From Collinsella sp. OM04-5 (GTDB lineage: Bacteria > Actinomycetota > Coriobacteriia > Coriobacteriales > Coriobacteriaceae): 64,000 nucleotides of DNA. The translations under genes and the position numbers were made by a program. Where the stretch lies: NCBI RefSeq assembly GCF_003439125.1, contig NZ_QSUU01000014.1, positions 13,511-77,510 on the forward strand. The letters run 5' to 3'. Shown here in pieces: positions 51,309-59,740 of this stretch. Position 1 is the stretch's first letter; each line of letters starts with the position of its first letter. Under the pieces are notes generated by a model, which saw nothing but the letters and a program-made list of their open reading frames with translations, ran no database searches and was not told where the DNA came from.

Positions 51309-51479
51309 GATTTAATTTGTGCCCCCAATAACCATATTGGAGCAAAATCAGAACTGTTGCTTGTCGTTCTTTGATTTCCGCAGCAGCTTTGAAAAACCAA
51401 AGCCGCCGTTTCTTTTTATCTTCTAATGAAATGACGCGGTATCACTGTTAAAAGCGGCGGCTAAAAGGAGGTAGCCGCC
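51309..51479. other. Element intergenic sequence
   Basis: AT-rich sequence with no open frame of note. GCCGCCGTTTCTTTTTAT and AAAGCGGCGGCT could pair loosely before the small frame at 51480. Confidence 0.4.
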
Positions 51480-51590
51480 ATGAAGCACATACCCTATCGA
51501 CAAAATCCGACGGTCATTGACATATCAAAAAAAGCCCGACCACCGCCGGGAACCTCTCTACCCTTGACTATGAACTGTCTAATCATCTAA
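51480..51590 (+). CDS. Small element protein, probably truncated
   Basis: A 36-codon frame reading MKHIPYRQNPTVIDISKKAR and ending LPLTMNCLII. AAAGGAGGTAGCCGCC gives it an excellent ribosome site. The PYRQNPTVIDI stretch resembles a small protein found before the sigma factor in Tn916-like elements, which is usually longer, so the end may be frameshifted. The function is unknown. Confidence 0.5.
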   Translation: MKHIPYRQNPTVIDISKKARPPPGTSLPLTMNCLII

Positions 51591-51610
51591 ATACTGCTTA
51601 TAATACCCAT

Positions 51611-51645
51611 ACGCCTGTCCGGGCTTTTCGGACAGGCGTATTTTG
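51611..51645 (+). terminator. Terminator before the element sigma factor
   Basis: ACGCCTGTCCG and CGGACAGGCGT with a 7-base loop, then ATTTT. Confidence 0.85.
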
Positions 51646-51765
51646 CTGCTCAAAAAATTTTTTGAAAAAATTTCAAAAAATCTTCGGCGTTTTTCAAAAA
51701 CGCCGTATTGCCCCGCGAAAAGGGGGAAGCACCACCAACTTTCCAACGAGAAAGGAGGTGAGAAT

Positions 51766-52206
51766 GTGGAACCTAATAGCAGGGAGTTTTACAAACAATG
51801 TGCTTTTCAGAAGTTTTGTAATACGGTGCTGCACAATGAAGCGTGTGACGCTCACAGGGAGCTGCACAGGCATAAGGCAAGGGAAGTCACCTTTTCCGAT
51901 TTGCCCTTAGACGAAGCGCGGCAGCTTCATACCTTTGATGAATATTTCAAACGGGAAACCGCCGAAACCGTCTTTGAGAAAACCGGGAAGAAAATCACGC
52001 CGAAGCTGCTTCTTGAAGCAATCCGTACTTTGCCGGAAGAAAAGCGCAAAGCCGTACTCCTGTACTATTTCGAGGGAATGAACGACACCGAGATTGCGGA
52101 GCTGTTCAACACGTCGAGAAGCACGATACAGTACAGGCGGACAAGCTCTTTTGAGAAATTAAGAAAATATCTGGAGGAAAATGCTGATGAATGGGACGAA
52201 TGGTAA
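51766..52206 (+). CDS. Element sigma-70 family RNA polymerase sigma factor
   Basis: A 146-residue sigma-like protein typical of Tn916-family elements. The C-terminal region-4 helix-turn-helix is LPEEKRKAVLLYYFEGMNDT, then EIAELFNTSRSTIQYRR, residues 90-125. Region 2 is reduced, as in its relatives. It starts at GTG 51766 behind AGGAGGTGAGAAT; the upstream open frame includes AT-rich non-coding sequence. The next gene overlaps its end. It would normally control excision or transfer genes, which are missing here. Confidence 0.85.
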   Translation: MEPNSREFYKQCAFQKFCNTVLHNEACDAHRELHRHKAREVTFSDLPLDEARQLHTFDEYFKRETAETVFEKTGKKITPKLLLEAIRTLPEEKRKAVLLYYFEGMNDTEIAELFNTSRSTIQYRRTSSFEKLRKYLEENADEWDEW

Positions 52207-52291
52207 CGAACCCGGCTACCCGGAAAATGCCCTTGTTCCCTATCCTGTCATTGTGGCAGCGACAATGGTTGTCCGGCGTTTGCCCAGATAA
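52187..52291 (+). pseudogene. Start of truncated element helix-turn-helix gene
   Basis: GGAGG lies before the ATG pair at 52181/52187. The frame reads MNGTNGNEPGYPENALVPYP, then VIVAAT, the usual beginning of the gene that follows the sigma factor in Tn916-like elements. It then leaves homology (MVVRRLPR) at the right element junction near 52264. Confidence 0.7.
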
Positions 52292-52328
52292 AACCTGCCA
52301 AAATAAACCTGTCCCTTTTTGGCAGGTT
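52291..52328. repeat. Hairpin, GGGACAGG-loop family, at the element junction
   Basis: AAACCTGCCAAAA and TTTTTGGCAGGTT arms, preceded by GCCCAGATA. It is nearly identical to the copy at 42174 and touches the stop of the FtsX-like gene. Confidence 0.85.
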
Positions 52329-55092
52329 ACTCGGCGCTCTTGAGGGCGCCGACCATGTCGATCTTGTTGAGGGTACGGTTGGTAGCGAGGTTGACGATAA
52401 ACGTAAAGGCAAAGGAAAGTACCACGGCGAGCACGTAGCTCAGCGGTTCGACCTCGACGTCAAAGTACAGCGACGGCATCTGCAAAATGTAGGTAAAGCT
52501 CTCGGCCAGCAAGCCGCCCAGCGGTACGCCCAGTGCGGCTCCAATCGCTGTAAGAATCAACGTCTCCTTGTTGACGTAATGGTGCACCTCGCCACGGCGA
52601 AAGCCCAGTACCTTGATGGTCGCCAGCTCGCGTTCGCGCTCCGAAATATTCGTATTAGACAGCGTAAACACCACCACAAACGACAGGCACGCCGCCATAA
52701 AGGTCACAAGCACCACGACCGAATTGATAATCGTAAAGTTTGCCTCATAGTTTTCCCAATGCTCGGCGGTACTCGACAGCGTAATCCACCCATCGCTCTT
52801 AAGACGGTTGGTAAACGCAATCTGATCGGCCGACGAACCCTTAAGCAGCGCAAGGATGCCGTTAAGGCGTGCGCTTCGGCCAAACGCGTGCTCATAGGTG
52901 CCCTGCGTCATGTAAAGCGTGTTGCCCAGATAGTTGAGCGAAATGTCGCTGATTTTAACCTTGGCAACATTGAGCGACGAATCCTGGACGTGAGCCGTGT
53001 CACCCGGCTTGATCCCCAGCACCAGCTGAGAGCTCTTGCTCAAATACACATCCCCGTCACGCAGGGTGAGCGGTTCTTTGGACTCATCCTCAAGGCGTAC
53101 ATAGTCGTCCAGATTGTTCGTGCGGTCATCGGGCACCACGATCAGCTGCACGGTCTCGCTCTTTCCGCCGAATGTAAAGGTGACGTTGTCGGTCATAATC
53201 GGCAGCGTCGAAGTCACGGTCACGTTGGAATCATTGGCCGCGCTGCGCTCATCGAGCGCCGCGCACGCCTGCGTAAAGTCATCGGGGTTGGCGACCGCCA
53301 GCAGGTCATAACGCGTGATATGTCCGTATTGCTTGGGCGAAAGCGCGACCGACGTATCACGGATGCCCATACCGCAAATCACAAGCGCCGTACAGCCCGC
53401 GATGCCAAAGATGGTCATAAAGGCGCGCTTTTTGTAGCGGAACAGGTTACGCGCTGCCACCTTATTCAAAAAGCCCATGCGGCGCCAGATAAAGCCAATG
53501 CGCTCGAGCAAGATGCGCGAGCCGGCACGCGGGGCCTTGGGGCGCATGAGCGAGGCGGGGGTCTCGGCCATCTCGTGGCGGCAGGCGATAATCGTGGCGC
53601 CCACCACGCCCACGGCAAACAGCGCCACCGACACGAGCGACGACACGATGTCGTACGAAAGCAGCATCTGGGGCAGCGAGTACATGTCGTCGAACACCGT
53701 AAACAAGAACAGCGGCAGGCCCACAAATCCGATGATGTTGCCGAGTACGCCGCCAATCAGACACGCCCACAGCGAGTAGTCCACATATTTGGACAGGATA
53801 CGCCCGCGTGAATAGCCGAGCGCCTTGTACAGGCCGATAAGCGTGCGCTCCTCCTCGACCATACGTGTGGCGGTGGTGAGGCTGATGAGCACGGCGACGA
53901 TAAAGAAGATGAACGGGAACACCGTGGCGATGGCCTCAATTGACGAGCTATCGCTCTCGACGCTCGAGTAGCTTGCGATATTGCCGCGGTCCTGGATGTA
54001 CCAGGTGCATTCGCCCAGGTCAGAGAGGTCGGCGCGGGCATCGGTAAACTGCTGGTCGGCGGCGGCACGGCGCTGGTCCAGGTCGGCTTGTGCCTGCGCA
54101 CGCTCGTCGCTGCCCTCGGCCATACGGTCAATGTTGCCCTGTTCAATCCCAAAGAGCATATTCGTCTGGCGCTCGGCCGCATCCAAGCTTGCCGGCGTGT
54201 CGACCGTCAGCTCCTGAGCGCGCGCCTTCTCCCGCTCCTCGCGGATCTTCTCGATATTGCCCTTGACCTCATTGATCTTTGCCGTGTAGGCATCCGAATA
54301 GGAGTTGAGGCTCTTGGCCCCCTCGACGGTCACGTGGATCGCGGAGTAAGAAGAAGATGTCGCGGCGTCCTCGCTCACATAGAACTTATAGTCCGCAGTC
54401 GAAGCAGCGCGAAAGGCATTAACCGTCGAGTCGGAGCTCACGTCGGTGGGATCGAGAACCTCGGCCGTGATAGTGTAATCCCCATCGGCAAACTGGTCCT
54501 TGGCGCTTTGGTTCGACGAGCTCGCGTCATTGGCGGCAAAACTCACCGTATCGCCGATTTTCTTGTCCGAAGCCTTCAAGAACTTCGAAGTCACCGCGAC
54601 CTCACCGGCGCTCTCGGGCAAATCGCCGCTCACCAGCACCGGTTGATCGATATTCTCCTTGGAAAGACTCTGCACGACCACGCGCTCGCGCGTTGTACCC
54701 ACGGCGGTGTAGGCGGTCTCGGTATAGATGCCCTCGGCCGTCTCGACGCCGTCGACCTCTTGAATGGCCGCAAGATCGTCGCGCGTAAGGCCATAGGTCG
54801 ACTGCACGTTAATGTCATAGACATTCTGCTGGTCAAAATAGGCGTCGACCGAATCGCGCAGATCCTCGCAGCCCGCCTTAAGACCGCACATCACGCTCAC
54901 GCCAAGCGCGGTGATCACGACGATAGACAGGAAGCGTTTGAGGCTGCCGCGAATCGTGCGGTAGATGCCACGGCGAAAAACCGTCGGCACCATGTCGTTT
55001 GAGCTTTGGGCGGTGCGATAGGTCGTAAAATCCCGCTCGCGCTCCTTGGTCTGCGCGTCGCGGCGTTGGCTGTTTTGGCGGTCCTGATTCAT
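52327..55092 (-). CDS. FtsX/MacB-like ABC transporter permease
   Basis: A 921-residue permease with a first membrane span at residues 55-77. A large extracytoplasmic domain (80-370) follows, containing a coiled coil (KIREEREKARAQ to residue 345). Then come an FtsX core with three spans (385-520), a second extracytoplasmic domain, and a second FtsX core (780-915). This is the layout of MacB/LolCE-like transporters acting on lipids, peptides or drugs outside the membrane rather than carrying solutes across. Start ATG 55092 overlaps the ATPase stop; a GTG at 55104 is also possible. It forms an operon with the ATPase. Confidence 0.88.
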   Translation of the reverse strand: MNQDRQNSQRRDAQTKERERDFTTYRTAQSSNDMVPTVFRRGIYRTIRGSLKRFLSIVVITALGVSVMCGLKAGCEDLRDSVDAYFDQQNVYDINVQSTYGLTRDDLAAIQEVDGVETAEGIYTETAYTAVGTTRERVVVQSLSKENIDQPVLVSGDLPESAGEVAVTSKFLKASDKKIGDTVSFAANDASSSNQSAKDQFADGDYTITAEVLDPTDVSSDSTVNAFRAASTADYKFYVSEDAATSSSYSAIHVTVEGAKSLNSYSDAYTAKINEVKGNIEKIREEREKARAQELTVDTPASLDAAERQTNMLFGIEQGNIDRMAEGSDERAQAQADLDQRRAAADQQFTDARADLSDLGECTWYIQDRGNIASYSSVESDSSSIEAIATVFPFIFFIVAVLISLTTATRMVEEERTLIGLYKALGYSRGRILSKYVDYSLWACLIGGVLGNIIGFVGLPLFLFTVFDDMYSLPQMLLSYDIVSSLVSVALFAVGVVGATIIACRHEMAETPASLMRPKAPRAGSRILLERIGFIWRRMGFLNKVAARNLFRYKKRAFMTIFGIAGCTALVICGMGIRDTSVALSPKQYGHITRYDLLAVANPDDFTQACAALDERSAANDSNVTVTSTLPIMTDNVTFTFGGKSETVQLIVVPDDRTNNLDDYVRLEDESKEPLTLRDGDVYLSKSSQLVLGIKPGDTAHVQDSSLNVAKVKISDISLNYLGNTLYMTQGTYEHAFGRSARLNGILALLKGSSADQIAFTNRLKSDGWITLSSTAEHWENYEANFTIINSVVVLVTFMAACLSFVVVFTLSNTNISERERELATIKVLGFRRGEVHHYVNKETLILTAIGAALGVPLGGLLAESFTYILQMPSLYFDVEVEPLSYVLAVVLSFAFTFIVNLATNRTLNKIDMVGALKSAE

Positions 55093-55097
55093 GGGCG

Positions 55098-55799
55098 CTA
55101 CCACTCGATCGTCTCGATCGGCACGGGATTTTGCTGGACCGTCTCGCTCTCCACGCGACCGCTCTTAAAGCGAATCAAGCGATCGGCCATGGGCGCCAAC
55201 GCGGAGTTATGGGTGATGATAATGACCGTGATGCCCTGCTTGCGGCAGGTGTCCTGCAGCAGCTGCAAGATTTGCTTGCCGGTTTTGTAGTCGAGTGCAC
55301 CCGTGGGCTCGTCGCACAGAAGCAGCTTGGGATTCTTGGCCAGTGCGCGGGCGATGGACACGCGCTGCTGCTCGCCGCCCGAAAGCTGTGCCGGAAAGTT
55401 GCCCAGGCGCTCGCCCAGACCAACCTGACGAAGCGTCTGTTCGGCATCGAGCGAATCGGGGCAGATCTGAGCTGCGAGCTCGACGTTTTCGAGCGCCGTC
55501 AGGTTGGGGACCAGATTGTAGAACTGGAAGACAAAGCCGACGTCAGCGCGGCGGTATTCCACGAGCTGCGCCTCGTTGGCGGCGCTCACATCGCGCCCGT
55601 CCACCGTCACGGTGCCAGAGGTTACCGTATCCATGCCGCCCAGGATGTTGAGCGCCGTGGTCTTGCCGGCACCCGAGGCGCCCAGGATAATGGCAAGCTC
55701 ACCGCGCTCAACCGTAAAGCTCGCGCCGTCGAGCGCGTGGATGCGGGCATCGCCCTCGCCGTATGCTTTGATGACGTCTTTGAATTCGATATAGGCCAT
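55098..55799 (-). CDS. MacB/LolD-like ABC transporter ATP-binding protein
   Basis: A 233-residue ATPase with Walker [11 protein letters not shown]-loop [12 protein letters not shown], signature LSGGEQQR, Walker [13 protein letters not shown] and switch TIIIITHNS. The [10 protein letters not shown] and [12 protein letters not shown] strings are typical of the LolD/MacB group that works with FtsX-like permeases. The permease start overlaps its stop codon. No close ribosome site stands out before ATG 55799. Substrate unknown. Confidence 0.93.
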   Translation of the reverse strand: MAYIEFKDVIKAYGEGDARIHALDGASFTVERGELAIILGASGAGKTTALNILGGMDTVTSGTVTVDGRDVSAANEAQLVEYRRADVGFVFQFYNLVPNLTALENVELAAQICPDSLDAEQTLRQVGLGERLGNFPAQLSGGEQQRVSIARALAKNPKLLLCDEPTGALDYKTGKQILQLLQDTCRKQGITVIIITHNSALAPMADRLIRFKSGRVESETVQQNPVPIETIEW

Positions 55800-55851
55800 C
55801 GATCGGTTCCCATCTGGTCGGATAACTCTTTAGTATTACCCATTTCCCACC

Positions 55852-55889
55852 CACCAAAAAGGGACAGGCTCATTTTGGCAGGTTTTATA
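55852..55889. repeat. Degenerate hairpin, GGGACAGG-loop family
   Basis: CCAAAAAGGGACAGG then TTTTGGCAGGTTTTAT: the core and right arm are intact but the left arm is ACCACC rather than CCTGCC. Confidence 0.6.
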
Positions 55890-55976
55890 TGGGGGAATGG
55901 CGGGTGTGGGCGAGGCATTGAGGCTATCCAAGTCAACCATTTGACCCAAGCCTCGCCCACCGCTATGATGCCGCTT

Positions 55977-56102
55977 CGGAATGAATGTCTCCGCTGGGTG
56001 CGCTAGCTAAGCTGTCGCGTCACCCTAAACCGCCTTGTTGCTGATGACTTCTGCTGTTACGTGGTGCCTCCTAGGTATCACGCCGCGGCAGGAGTCTTTT
56101 TT
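55977..56102 (+). promoter_or_regulatory. Fluoride (crcB-type) riboswitch candidate with terminator
   Basis: CGGA-ATGAATGTC-TCCG (55977-55993) resembles the first stem-loop, AAACCGCC (56027) and GCTGATGACTTCTGC (56040) the conserved 3' half of crcB motif aptamers. GACTTCTGCTG (56046-56056) pairs completely, allowing two G-U pairs, with CGGCAGGAGTC (56086-56096) followed by TTTTTT, so aptamer and terminator exclude each other. The pseudoknot pairing is imperfect, so a covariance-model test is needed. A ClC-type gene follows, which fits. Confidence 0.7.
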
Positions 56103-56116
56103 GTTTTGGAGGAGAA

Positions 56117-57352
56117 GTGTCAGAAAGCAGCACATCGAGCAGGATTAAACGCCTGGTCAACACCTGTAGCGGCCTCGTGCTTATGGGCGCTGTCCGAATC
56201 CCCGTCGGCATTATCGTTGGCGCCATCTGCGCGCTCTTTGGTCGCGTGCTTCTGGCGATTGGCACCTTCCGTGACGAGCACATCACTCTGCTCCTTCCCC
56301 TCCTCGCCCTCGCGGGCCTTGCCATCGTGTTTGCCTACCGCACTTGGGGCAAAGGCACCGAACGCGGCATGAGCTTAGTATTCGACGTAGGCCACGGGCG
56401 CGAAGACGCTATCTCCCCGCGCTTGGTGCCGCTCATTATGCTGAGCACGTGGGGAACGCACCTCTTTGGCGGCAGCGCGGGACGCGAGGGCGTGGCCGTG
56501 CAGATCGGTGCAACCGTCTCACATTGGATCGGCCGACGTTTGCCTTTCCGCGACCCCGGCAACACGTTTTTGCTTATCGGCATGGCTGCCGGCTTTGCCG
56601 GACTCTTTCGAACGCCACTTGCAGCCACGGTCTTTGCTATCGAAGTGCTGGTCGCAGGACGCATGGAATACCGCGCGCTGTTTCCCGCGCTTACGGCCTC
56701 ACTCGCAGCAAGTATGACCTCCGGCGCCCTAGGACTCGAGAAGTTCGAGGTCGCCGTTACCGCCTCGTATGCGCTCGACCTCCCCGGTCTTGGACGGCTA
56801 GCGCTGTTGGGTATCGCGTTTGGTATGGTAGGCGGCGCTTTTGCCTGGTGCCTTGCCCATGCCAAGACCCTTGCAGCGCGGCTGTTCCCCAACCCTTACA
56901 TACGCGTTGCCGTTATGGGCCTTGCACTGTCGGCGATTCTGTTCGTACTGTGGCAGGGGCGATACTGCGGCCTTGGCACAAACCTGATATCGGCAGCGCT
57001 GGACGACAACGGCAAGATTGCCATCATGCCTTGGGACTGGGCGCTTAAATTCGCACTCACCATCGCCACGCTTGCCGCAGGATATCAAGGTGGTGAGGTA
57101 ACGCCGCTGTTCTCCATCGGAGCAAGCCTGGGTGTCGTGCTCGCCGGAATTCTCGGCATGCCCGTCGAGTTCTGCGCCGCGCTGGGCTACGCCGCCGTCT
57201 TTGGCGGCGCCACCAACACGCTGCTCGCGCCAATCCTTATCGGTTGCGAGGTCTTCGGTTTCGGTAATCTGCCGGCGTTCTTCATCGTCTGCGTTGTGGC
57301 TTACCTATTCAACATGGATAAGTCCATCTACGCCCTGCAGGAGCGGGCGTAG
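56117..57352 (+). CDS. ClC family channel, probable fluoride exporter (CLC-F type)
   Basis: A 411-residue ClC-family protein with about 11 membrane segments. GGSAGREGVAVQIGATVSHW is the GREGP-like pore motif and GGEVTPLFSIGASLG the second. The usual chloride-site sequence GSGIP is absent, as in fluoride-specific CLC-F antiporters. With the riboswitch-like leader upstream, export of fluoride from the cytoplasm is the best reading. GTG 56117 follows GGAGGAGAA. The stop is followed by repeats without an obvious terminator. Confidence 0.82.
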   Translation: MSESSTSSRIKRLVNTCSGLVLMGAVRIPVGIIVGAICALFGRVLLAIGTFRDEHITLLLPLLALAGLAIVFAYRTWGKGTERGMSLVFDVGHGREDAISPRLVPLIMLSTWGTHLFGGSAGREGVAVQIGATVSHWIGRRLPFRDPGNTFLLIGMAAGFAGLFRTPLAATVFAIEVLVAGRMEYRALFPALTASLAASMTSGALGLEKFEVAVTASYALDLPGLGRLALLGIAFGMVGGAFAWCLAHAKTLAARLFPNPYIRVAVMGLALSAILFVLWQGRYCGLGTNLISAALDDNGKIAIMPWDWALKFALTIATLAAGYQGGEVTPLFSIGASLGVVLAGILGMPVEFCAALGYAAVFGGATNTLLAPILIGCEVFGFGNLPAFFIVCVVAYLFNMDKSIYALQERA

Positions 57353-57380
57353 ATCGATGTCCAGGCAGGTGGTCTCAACC

Positions 57381-57523
57381 GGAAACGGCGTCCCACTCTG
57401 AGGCTGTATTCCGGGGCACGGTTTCCGCTCGGGACGCCATTCGGAAAGCGCATCCCGCTTTATAACAGAATTCCGGAACGTGGTTTCCGTCTGAGCCTCC
57501 ATTCGGAAAGCGTGTCCCGTTCT
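57381..57523. repeat. Short tandem and inverted repeats
   Basis: GGTTTCCG-N9-CCATTCGGAAAGCG-N3-CCCG occurs at 57420 and 57482, a 62-base period, and GGAAACGGCGTCCC at 57381 is a partial inverted copy. No gene is supported here. Confidence 0.6.
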
Positions 57524-57558
57524 TTCACGGCATCTTGGCTATGCAAAGTGCTCGAGCG

Positions 57559-58137
57559 TTACTCCTCGTACGCGCCCTCAAGCCGCAGCAGCCACTCCTT
57601 GCGGTCAAGGCCGCCAGCATATCCGTTGAGCGAACCATCGGCGGCAACCACGCGATGGCACGGCACAATAATCGAAATGGGATTACGCGCGACCGCGGCC
57701 CCCACGGCACGGGGAGACACAACGGGTGCCTCATTTCCCGGCACACGATGTCGAGCCGCAACACGCTGGGCGATCTCGCCATACGTAGCGACCTCGCCAC
57801 GCGGAATTGAAAGCAGCTCGTACCAAACTTCACGCTGAAACGCCGTGCCAATCATATGCAACGGCGGCGTAAACCGAGGCTCCTGCCCCGCAAAATAAGC
57901 ATTCAGCCAAGCCCAGGAACGCTCAAGCACCGAAGAAGCCGCACCATTTGCCGGACTCACCGAAGACATCCCACCGGCACCAGAAACCGCATCGGCACCT
58001 ACGACATACTCCGCATCCTCTTTGAGCAGCGTAGAGCCAAAGTGCTCCTGCCTCTCAAACCAAAGCCCCGTCAAACCGCGGCCATCAGCGGCAAGCAGGA
58101 TTTCGCCCAAAGGCGAAGCAAACGTCGTCGTGACCAC
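57559..58137 (-). CDS. ogt: Methylated-DNA-protein-cysteine methyltransferase
   Basis: A 192-residue suicide repair protein that transfers O6-alkyl groups from guanine to its own cysteine. The acceptor is in IIVPCHRVV, with the helix-turn-helix RGEVATYGEIAQRV and GGLDRKEWLL at the C terminus. A Gly/Ala-rich linker of about 25 residues separates the two domains, making it slightly longer than usual. ATG 58137 follows AAAGGAGCC. It is a single gene. Confidence 0.93.
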   Translation of the reverse strand: MVTTTFASPLGEILLAADGRGLTGLWFERQEHFGSTLLKEDAEYVVGADAVSGAGGMSSVSPANGAASSVLERSWAWLNAYFAGQEPRFTPPLHMIGTAFQREVWYELLSIPRGEVATYGEIAQRVAARHRVPGNEAPVVSPRAVGAAVARNPISIIVPCHRVVAADGSLNGYAGGLDRKEWLLRLEGAYEE

Positions 58138-58401
58138 CAGCGGCTCCTTTCAAAACTCCGCAACATAATACCGCGAATTGTGCAGACAACCCCAATCGAC
58201 CCCAAAGTCACCCAAGGCAGCAGGCGCGAACGCGCCGTAGCTGCCGGCCGAGCCCCACAGTCCCCAAAGGCGGCAGGCGCGAAGCGCCAAGGCCGCCGCC
58301 GGGACTAGGCCCCGCAACAACCACGTGCTCCCATATCAGCCCAGCGGCCCCAACCAACAACGGCCCCATCGCAAGCCGCTCGCAGCAACGTCACCGCAAG
58401 C
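58138..58401. repeat. Two tandem nested hairpins
   Basis: GGCAGC-A-GGCGCG/CGCGCC-GTA-GCTGCC (about 58215-58245) is followed by GGCGGC-A-GGCGC/GCGCC-AAG-GCCGCC (about 58269-58298). Both have a one-base bulge on the left and three bases on the right, with different paired bases. An outer AGTCCC/GGGACT stem encloses the second. No gene is supported. Confidence 0.6.
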
Positions 58402-58525
58402 GGGGGCCGGGCTTAGTTTTCAGAACACTCCGCAGACCAGTGTGGCGCCTTGTCCGCGGCTCCGAAGGAGCAGGACAAGGCGCCACACATGGTCGAGGAC
58501 GTTCTGAAAACTAAACCCGGCCCCC
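58402..58525. repeat. Nested inverted-repeat element between asd and ogt
   Basis: 25-bp outer arms (58402-58426/58501-58525, one mismatch), then an internal loop reading GTCCTCGACCAT and TGGTCTGCGGAGT on the minus strand. A perfect 16-bp inner stem GTGTGGCGCCTTGTCC follows, capped by GGCTCCGAAGGAGC. The internal loop and cap match those of the elements at 46056 and 63875. Confidence 0.85.
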
Positions 58526-58540
58526 GCCGGACAGGTCAAC

Positions 58541-59566
58541 CTACTCGCAGAGCAGCTTAGCGATCTGGACAGCGTTGGTTGCCGCGCCCTTACGGATTTG
58601 GTCGCCGCAGCACCAGAAGGTAATGCCACGTGCGGCCTCGGGGTTCGAGATATCACGGCGCACGCGACCGACCCAAATCAGGTCCTGGTCGGAGGTGTCC
58701 ATCGGCATGGGGAAGCGGTCGTGCGCATCCTCGGCACTCATGTCGTCAACCAGCTTGACGCCCGGAGCGGCGGCCAGCGCAGCACGGGCCTCCTCAACCG
58801 TAATGTCGCGCTCGAACTCGAGCGTAATGCTCTCGGAGTGCGAGCGCAGCACGGGCACGCGCACGCAGGTGCAGTTCACGCGCAGCTCGGGCAGGTGCAT
58901 GATCTTGCGGCCCTCGTTTTGCAGCTTCATCTCCTCGGAGGTAAAGCCCTCCTCCTTGACGCCGCCAATCTGCGGAATCAGGTTGCTCGCCAGCTGGGCG
59001 GCAAAGGCGCGCGGCTCGGGAATCTCCTCACCACGGCCCAGAGCGGCCAGCTGAGCCTCGAGCTCGGCCATACCGGGAGTGCCAGCACCCGAAGCTGCCT
59101 GATACGTGGACACGATCATGCGCTTCACGCCGGCGAGCTGATGTAGCGGCCACGTGGGAACCAGGCCGATGATAGTCGCGCAGTTGGGGTTGGCGATCAA
59201 GCCGTGGTGCCACTTAATGTCATCGGCGTTAATCTCGGGCACGACCAGCGGCACCTCGGGATCCAGACGGAAGGCATGGCTGTTGTCGACCACGACGGCG
59301 CCGCGCTTGACGGCCTCGGGCAGCAGTTCCTTGGCGATATCGTCGCCGGCAGCGCCGAGTACGATGTCGCAGCCCTCAAAAGCCTCGGGGCAAGCCTCCT
59401 CAATCACAACCTGCTCGCCGCGGAACTCGACGGTCTTGCCCGCAGAGCGCGCGCTCGCCAGCAGCTTGAGCTTGCCAACCGGAAACTCCTGCTCGTTGAG
59501 GCACTCGAGCATCTGGGTGCCAACAGCTCCCGTCGCGCCCAAAATAGCAACCGTGTACTGTTTCAT
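58541..59566 (-). CDS. asd: Aspartate-semialdehyde dehydrogenase
   Basis: A 341-residue NADP-dependent enzyme that reduces aspartyl phosphate to aspartate semialdehyde, the branch point to lysine, threonine and methionine. The NADP motif is ILGATGAVGTQMLECL, the active-site cysteine is in ANPNCATIIGL (residue 130) and HSESITLEFER contains the conserved substrate histidine region. ATG 59566 follows AAAGGGGGAAGC; the open extension upstream has no site. The lysC gene lies upstream on the same strand, 175 bases away. Confidence 0.95.
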   Translation of the reverse strand: MKQYTVAILGATGAVGTQMLECLNEQEFPVGKLKLLASARSAGKTVEFRGEQVVIEEACPEAFEGCDIVLGAAGDDIAKELLPEAVKRGAVVVDNSHAFRLDPEVPLVVPEINADDIKWHHGLIANPNCATIIGLVPTWPLHQLAGVKRMIVSTYQAASGAGTPGMAELEAQLAALGRGEEIPEPRAFAAQLASNLIPQIGGVKEEGFTSEEMKLQNEGRKIMHLPELRVNCTCVRVPVLRSHSESITLEFERDITVEEARAALAAAPGVKLVDDMSAEDAHDRFPMPMDTSDQDLIWVGRVRRDISNPEAARGITFWCCGDQIRKGAATNAVQIAKLLCE

Positions 59567-59740
59567 GCTTCCCCCTTTTAAGGTTGTGGCTTTTGCCCGC
59601 ACGCCGAGCAGGCTGAATAGTCTTGCCCAGTTTATACAAAAACGGGACGGATATGAAACCCGCCCCGTCGAAACGAAACCGAAACGAAACGCCCCACGGT
59701 AGATTTTTGAGACATGACCCAAAAACCTACCGAGCAGTCA
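59567..59740 (-). promoter_or_regulatory. Region between lysC and asd
   Basis: GTAGGTTTTTGG and CAAAAATCTAC on the minus strand form a hairpin right after lysC (about 59700-59731). ACGGGACGG/CCGCCCCGT near 59643 is a second small stem. Confidence 0.45.

Larger units (their letters stand above)
48217..52264. mobile_element. Remnant of a Tn916/Tn1549-like mobile element, truncated at both ends
   Basis: Base composition drops to well below the flanks and the genes are of Firmicutes type. The relaxase is cut at its left end within a recognisable stretch (AEKTGTS then stop), and at the right the gene after the sigma factor is cut after VIVAAT. No integrase, excisionase or full transfer module remains, so the island cannot move by itself. 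The right junction abuts a GGGACAGG-family hairpin. Confidence 0.85.
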
